64,000 nt of DNA from Cloacibacillus sp. (GTDB lineage: Bacteria > Synergistota > Synergistia > Synergistales > Synergistaceae), in the NCBI GenBank assembly GCA_036655895.1, contig JAVVPF010000012.1, positions 1-64,000 of the forward strand. The letters run 5' to 3'. The notes beneath the pieces are model-generated. The model saw nothing but the letters and a program-made list of their open reading frames with translations, searched no databases and was not told the origin of the DNA. Positions within the stretch are counted from its first letter, which is position 1; each line of letters begins with the position of its first letter. This document shows positions 60,026-64,000 of this stretch, one piece after another. The translations under genes were made by a program, and so were the position numbers.

Positions 60026-61210
60026 ATGGATATAAGAGAGGCTGCCAAAAGGCAGAACGATTATATTGTTGAGCTAAGGCGCTGGTTTCACGCGCACCCA
60101 GAGCTCTCCTTTGAGGAAAAAAATACTACTGAGCGGATAAGGTGCGAGCTGGAAGGAATGGGGATCAAGACGCGCACCTTCCCAGATTATTACGGTGTCA
60201 TTGGTACAATACATGGCGGCCGTCCCGGCGCGTGCGTCATGCTGCGCGCGGACATTGACGCTCTGCCTTCCATAGAAAAGACGGGGCTGCCCTTTGCTTC
60301 CGAGAACGAAGGCAAAATGCACGCCTGTGGGCATGACGCTCATATCGCAATGCTGCTTGGCGCGGCCAAAATACTTTCTGATATGAAAGAGGAACTGCGC
60401 GGTACGGTCAAACTGCTCTTTCAGTCCGCGGAGGAATCGTGCCATGGTGCAGAATATTACGTCGAGAATGGCTGCCTTGACGGCGTAGACGCGATATTTG
60501 GCATACATATCTGGGGCACTCTGCTCTCTCCGCTAGTGAGCCTTGAGGCCGGCGGACGAATGGCTTCCTGCGATAATTTTAAAATAACGGTAAAGGGTGC
60601 TTCCGCTCACGGTTCCGCGCCGCATCTTGGACACGACGCCGCAGTCGCGGCCGCTTCCATCATCATGAACCTGCAGACCTTTGTAAGCCGTGTAAACGAT
60701 CCTCTAAACACCCTTGTTGTTACGGTGGGGACGATACGCGCCGGGACGCGCTTTAACATAATTGCAAGCGAGGCCGTGATGGAGGGCACCGTGCGCACGT
60801 ATTCGCGCGAGCTGCGCAAAACGATTGACGCGGGGCTTGAAAAAATAATAAAGGGTACGGCGGAGGCGCTGGGCTGTGAGGCTGAGTTTCAGTATGATCG
60901 CTTCCCGGGGCCTGTGATAAACGACCACGAAGATTTGAACTATATTGCGCAAAACGCGGCTGTTAAGCTCTATGGAAAAGAAATATTGACTAAGATGCCC
61001 AAACTGACAGGATCTGAGGATTTCGCCTATTTCATGGAAAAAGTTCCCGGTTTTTATGGATTCATCGGTGCGCTCAAGCCTGAGGACGGCATAACCTATT
61101 CCAACCACAGCGACAAATTCACAGTAGACGAGGATGCCCTTCACAGAGGAGCTGCGCTTTACGCGCAGTTCGCAACGGATTTCCTTGAAGCAAAAAGCTG
61201 CGCCTCTTGA
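60026..61210 (+). CDS. M20D amidohydrolase (N-acyl-L-amino acid/hippurate hydrolase type)
   Basis: This 394-aa enzyme has LRRWFHAHPELSFEE at the start, VMLRADIDALPSIE, the metal-binding MHACGHDAHIAMLLGAAK (near 100), SAEESCHGAEYY with the catalytic Glu pair and GSEDFAYFMEKVPG near the C-terminus. Length and motifs fit the M20D aminoacylase/hippurate hydrolase group. ATG 60026 follows GAGGAGG. It is paired with the upstream transporter. A decayed fragment similar to its first 30 residues lies just downstream. Confidence 0.9.
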   Translation: MDIREAAKRQNDYIVELRRWFHAHPELSFEEKNTTERIRCELEGMGIKTRTFPDYYGVIGTIHGGRPGACVMLRADIDALPSIEKTGLPFASENEGKMHACGHDAHIAMLLGAAKILSDMKEELRGTVKLLFQSAEESCHGAEYYVENGCLDGVDAIFGIHIWGTLLSPLVSLEAGGRMASCDNFKITVKGASAHGSAPHLGHDAAVAAASIIMNLQTFVSRVNDPLNTLVVTVGTIRAGTRFNIIASEAVMEGTVRTYSRELRKTIDAGLEKIIKGTAEALGCEAEFQYDRFPGPVINDHEDLNYIAQNAAVKLYGKEILTKMPKLTGSEDFAYFMEKVPGFYGFIGALKPEDGITYSNHSDKFTVDEDALHRGAALYAQFATDFLEAKSCAS

Positions 61211-61362
61211 CCGACATCAAGGCGCTCGCCAGACGGCACACGATATATAACTGAACGCCGCCGATATTCCCATGCGTACCCGGAGCTTACGCTGCGCATT
61301 GTCGGATATAAAAGGGCGCTGACTATAGGCACCTTAGCGCAGGCAACCGCTACAATATAATT
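61207..61362 (+). pseudogene. Decayed N-terminal fragment of a second M20 amidohydrolase
   Basis: Translation from 61210 gives DIKALARRHTIYN and then, after a one-base frameshift at about 61248, ERRRYSHAYPELTLR. This aligns with residues 2-30 of the intact upstream enzyme (DIREAAKRQNDYIVELRRWFHAHPELSF). Homology fades after that and stops appear in all frames. It looks like the remnant of a tandem copy. The match is short, so confidence is moderate. Confidence 0.45.
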
Positions 61363-61390
61363 ATCTGACCGCGCAAAGCGGTACATTCTA

Positions 61391-61437
61391 TAAAGCCCAT
61401 CCGTTTTGCGCGATGCATAAACGGGTGGGCTTTTTTG
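61391..61437 (+). terminator. Terminator downstream of the amidohydrolase and fragment
   Basis: AAAGCCCA-T-CCGTTT pairs with AAACGG-G-TGGGCTTT and is followed by a T run; the leading A run may let it serve the convergent minus-strand gene too. Confidence 0.82.
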
Positions 61438-61485
61438 ACTTTCTACCGCTGGGAACGGTTCTGGAAGAAGGCGTTTTTTTGTGTG

Positions 61486-62841
61486 CTATTTGCCTGATTT
61501 TTCCGGCATCATCGTCACGATGTTGGTAACGTTGTCGATGACGCTGGTTCCGTCTTTTCTCGTCATCTCCATGTCGGTGACGGCGACGCAGTTAATGGTG
61601 CGTCGTCCGTCGGCGCCCGCGCGTCCGGATGGCCCGAGCGCATAGACGTCGTGTATTATATACGGCTTATTATTTACAGTGCCCAGGTAGAGCATGATAT
61701 GCCCAGGCATCTGTAAAAGAGTTCCGGCGTGACATTTTGTCAGCAGTTTTTTCTTTTCGTCGGCCGTCATTTTCGCGGCGTTCCAGCGCGCGGAAGGGAT
61801 CTTCGTCTGCGCGCCGGAGTTGCGCGGCAGCTCTATGCCGAAGCAGGCGTAAACGTCGCGCGTGAAGGCGCTGCAATCGCGCGCGGAAAACATTCCGCCC
61901 CAGCCGTAGCGTTCGCCGAGCATCTTGAAGGCCTGTTTTACGATATTTTCCTCAGTGCAGGGCAGATATCCGGCCGTCACGTCAGCGGCGCGCGGAATGC
62001 GCTCCGTCGCGACGCGTAAGGAGCCGTCGGGCGATCTTTCAGGGACAAGCACCAGATATGAAAAATCACTGGCGACGCCGCCCGCCGTTTCCACGTCGTC
62101 CGCCTTCGGCAGCTTCGTCCCCATGAAAAATTCGCGGCGTCCTGCGTCGGCTGCCTCAGTGCGCAAGTCCGTCGTCACGCGGTTTCCTGTGACGGTGTAA
62201 AAATCGCGCGAGGCGGTCTCGGTGATGGTTTTTTTGTCGGTGAAGGCGGCGGCCTCCGCGTGCAGCCACCCTGAGGCGGTGGGGCTTACCGTGAAATACC
62301 ACTTTCCGTCCGCCGAGGCGTGGAGAATGGCAAGCGGCTCCCATATCTTAAGCGTGCTTTCTACGTTCATGTCAAAAAGGAGGTCGTTTGGCTCGCTATA
62401 CAGTGGTTCGTCCGTCGGCAGCGTCTTGAGCGCTGCGTTTTGAACGGCCACCGCAAAGCGCACGACGGTAGTCTCGCGCACCGAGCCGGTGTTTGTCTGC
62501 GCCTCAAGCGATTGCCAAAATGTGTCGGAGGCGGGCGCCGGCCCTAGAAAGCGTTCGCTTTTCGGCCTCTTTGAGAAATTGGCCAACTCCTCCATAACTT
62601 TTTCCTTTGAAATAAGCTCGGGATAGGCCGTGATGTCGACGCAGTAGGTTTTAGACGTAGCTTTGATGTTCTGCGAAAGCGTGAATACCTGCTTTGGCAA
62701 AAGAATTTCTTTCTTCATGCCGCGCGCGCGCGTCCAGAAGGCCGGCGACAGCATCTTTTCGTTAGTGCCGCAGAAATTTTCCGCGCCCGCGGCGGCGCCG
62801 GTGATGATTATAAGAAGCAGTGCGAACAAGATTTTTTTCAA
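61486..62841 (-). CDS. Secreted NlpC/P60-family cell-wall peptidase with SH3-like domains
   Basis: About 451 aa from TTG 62841, placed seven bases after GGGAGGG. A signal peptide (about 1-20) is followed by an N-terminal stabilising region, SH3b-like segments (about 125-205 and 220-300) and a C-terminal NlpC/P60 domain with YGWGGMFSARDCSAFTRDVY (nucleophile Cys), a PGHIMLYLG histidine and HDVYALG. Such enzymes cut peptidoglycan stem peptides, usually gamma-D-Glu-diaminopimelate bonds. It is divergent from secA. Confidence 0.85.
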   Translation of the reverse strand: MKKILFALLLIIITGAAAGAENFCGTNEKMLSPAFWTRARGMKKEILLPKQVFTLSQNIKATSKTYCVDITAYPELISKEKVMEELANFSKRPKSERFLGPAPASDTFWQSLEAQTNTGSVRETTVVRFAVAVQNAALKTLPTDEPLYSEPNDLLFDMNVESTLKIWEPLAILHASADGKWYFTVSPTASGWLHAEAAAFTDKKTITETASRDFYTVTGNRVTTDLRTEAADAGRREFFMGTKLPKADDVETAGGVASDFSYLVLVPERSPDGSLRVATERIPRAADVTAGYLPCTEENIVKQAFKMLGERYGWGGMFSARDCSAFTRDVYACFGIELPRNSGAQTKIPSARWNAAKMTADEKKKLLTKCHAGTLLQMPGHIMLYLGTVNNKPYIIHDVYALGPSGRAGADGRRTINCVAVTDMEMTRKDGTSVIDNVTNIVTMMPEKSGK

Positions 62842-63002
62842 GGCGTTTCCCTCCCTAATAGTTGATAAAGTATAACATTTCACGCACAGCTCGGTAATTA
62901 TTTTTTGACTAACTTCCACCTATAAGTATATAATCAATAAATATGCAGCGCATGTTATGCGGCATGTTGTACTGTGCCGTCTGAAAGGTGGAAAATAAAT
63001 AG

Positions 63003-64000
63003 ATGGGGCTTCTCAACGGAGTAATAAAGGCTCTGGGCTTTGACCCGAACGACAGGGCAATCGCGAAATATGAAAAAAGAGCGGAGATAATAGATTCCTA
63101 CGAGGCGGAGACTGAAAAGCTCACCGACGAGGAACTTGCAAGATCCGCGCAGATTTTTAAGGAACGCCTTGACAAAGGCGAAACGATCGACGACATACTG
63201 CCCGAGGTCTTCGCCAGGGTGCGCGAAGTCTCAAAGCGCACGCTTGGACTGAGACACTTCAAGGAACAGATGATAGGCGGTATGGCGCTCAACGACGGCA
63301 ACATCGCCGAGATGAAGACAGGCGAAGGAAAGACGCTTGTCGCGACTCTCGCCGTCGCGCTCAACGCCATCGAGAAAAAAGGCGTCCATGTGGTCACGGT
63401 AAACGACTACCTCGCGGCGCGCGACGCTCAGTGGATGTCGCCAGTCTACAACGGCATGGGCCTTTCCGTCGGCGTCATCTCGCCGTTTATGGCCGACGAC
63501 AAGCGCTCCGAGGCCTATCACTGCGACATAACCTACGGAACGAACAGTGAATTCGGCTTCGACTATCTGCGCGACAACATGGCTATACAGAAGGAGCAGC
63601 AGGTTCAGCGCGGCCATAACTTCTGCATCGTAGACGAAGTAGACTCCATCCTCATAGACGAGGCAAGGACGCCGCTTATCATCTCCGGCCCCTCCGAGGA
63701 CAACACGGAGCCGTACCGCATTGCGGACGGCGTGGCGCGCGAACTTCTCAAGACCACGGACTTCGAGCTTGACGAAAAAGAACGCAACCTGGCGCTCACC
63801 GAGGCGGGCATCTCAAAGGCAGAACGGCTCATGAACCTGCCCAATCTCTTCACCGACTTCAACAACTCGTCGCTTTCGCACAAAATAGTGCAGGCGCTCA
63901 AAGCGCATCACCTCTTCCAGCGCGACGTTCACTACGTCGTGAAGGACGGCGAGATCGTCATCGTAGACGAATTCACGGGGCGCCTCATGTTCGGCCGCCG
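63003..64000 (+). CDS. secA: Preprotein translocase ATPase SecA, N-terminal part
   Basis: The frame runs from ATG 63003 (AAAGGTGG upstream) to the end of the window without a stop; 332 residues are visible. Motifs of SecA nucleotide-binding domain 1 are clear: [25 protein letters not shown], Walker A TGEGKT (near 98-103), [30 protein letters not shown] and the Walker B box [21 protein letters not shown]. SecA drives protein export through SecYEG. The C-terminal two thirds lies beyond the window. Confidence 0.97.
   Translation, partial: MGLLNGVIKALGFDPNDRAIAKYEKRAEIIDSYEAETEKLTDEELARSAQIFKERLDKGETIDDILPEVFARVREVSKRTLGLRHFKEQMIGGMALNDGNIAEMKTGEGKTLVATLAVALNAIEKKGVHVVTVNDYLAARDAQWMSPVYNGMGLSVGVISPFMADDKRSEAYHCDITYGTNSEFGFDYLRDNMAIQKEQQVQRGHNFCIVDEVDSILIDEARTPLIISGPSEDNTEPYRIADGVARELLKTTDFELDEKERNLALTEAGISKAERLMNLPNLFTDFNNSSLSHKIVQALKAHHLFQRDVHYVVKDGEIVIVDEFTGRLMFGR

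Noticed and set aside
1-64000. CRISPR arrays, insertion sequences, prophage genes, rRNA
   Set aside because: No regularly spaced repeats, transposase or phage structural motifs, or rRNA sequence were seen anywhere in the window.

Overview
The window reads as chromosomal DNA of an anaerobic, amino-acid-fermenting diderm of the phylum Synergistota; a Cloacibacillus-like Synergistaceae member is my inference. The clearest phylum marker is the C-terminal Ser-Gly-Cys-Asn / hydrophobic / Arg-Arg-Lys-Lys tail on the M14 peptidase at 21876-23690, which fits the Synerg-CTERM sorting signal. Supporting signs are pyruvate:ferredoxin oxidoreductase, a CoA-transferase, many peptidases and amidohydrolases, LPS sugar genes, and GC-rich codon use except in one AT-rich patch (about 23.7-25.2 kb). 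No phage, insertion sequence or CRISPR array was seen.

Layout. 0-4.9 kb: end of nifJ, a biotin-dependent carboxyltransferase subunit, a lone prepilin, catalase and a chagasin-type inhibitor. 4.9-7.9 kb: operon of a VOC protein, DhaK, DhaL and an LsrF-like aldolase. 8-12.6 kb: LysE exporter, LysR regulator, large MscS channel and two tandem paralogous membrane microproteins. 12.6-16.4 kb: an AmmeMemoRadiSam pair and a two-subunit CoA-transferase. 16.5-21.8 kb: RocB-like peptidase, GNAT plus DEVH helicase, DUF3842, and a CbiM-type metal transporter behind an attenuator-like hairpin. 21.9-25.2 kb: Synerg-CTERM carboxypeptidase, an unknown secreted protein and an Lrp regulator.

25.4-31.1 kb: two adjacent, complementary, incomplete HAL/PAL-family lyase genes, divergent from a SARP/BTAD-AAA-TPR regulator. 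31.3-34.8 kb: diguanylate cyclase, small membrane protein and GntR regulator. 34.8-41 kb: DegT aminotransferase, then Zn-peptidase, rsmB, a kinase-less PASTA protein, rpe and a RodZ-like protein. This keeps the gene order of the Firmicute rsmB-stp-prkC-rsgA-rpe locus without kinase, phosphatase or rsgA. 41-44.8 kb: secreted superoxide-reductase-like protein, poly-gamma-glutamate genes pgsB/pgsC/pgsW and a LUD protein. 45.2-50.2 kb: an unusual operon (secreted DUF6305-like protein, DctM-like permease, 54-aa membrane protein, AstE/AspA-like hydrolase) followed by a C69 dipeptidase. 50.3-53.6 kb: HigBA-like toxin-antitoxin and copper efflux copA/copZ. 53.6-58.7 kb: tRNA-Ser(UGA), a small secreted protein, and kdsB-kdnB-kdnA for an 8-amino-Kdo LPS sugar, then an M20 peptidase. 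58.8-64 kb: transporter plus amidohydrolase, a decayed M20 fragment, an NlpC/P60 protein and the start of secA.

The best candidates for something undescribed are the split ammonia-lyase pair with its SARP regulator, the kinase-less PASTA locus, the DUF6305/permease/AstE operon and the tandem microproteins. Family calls rest on motifs read by eye; no database search was possible.
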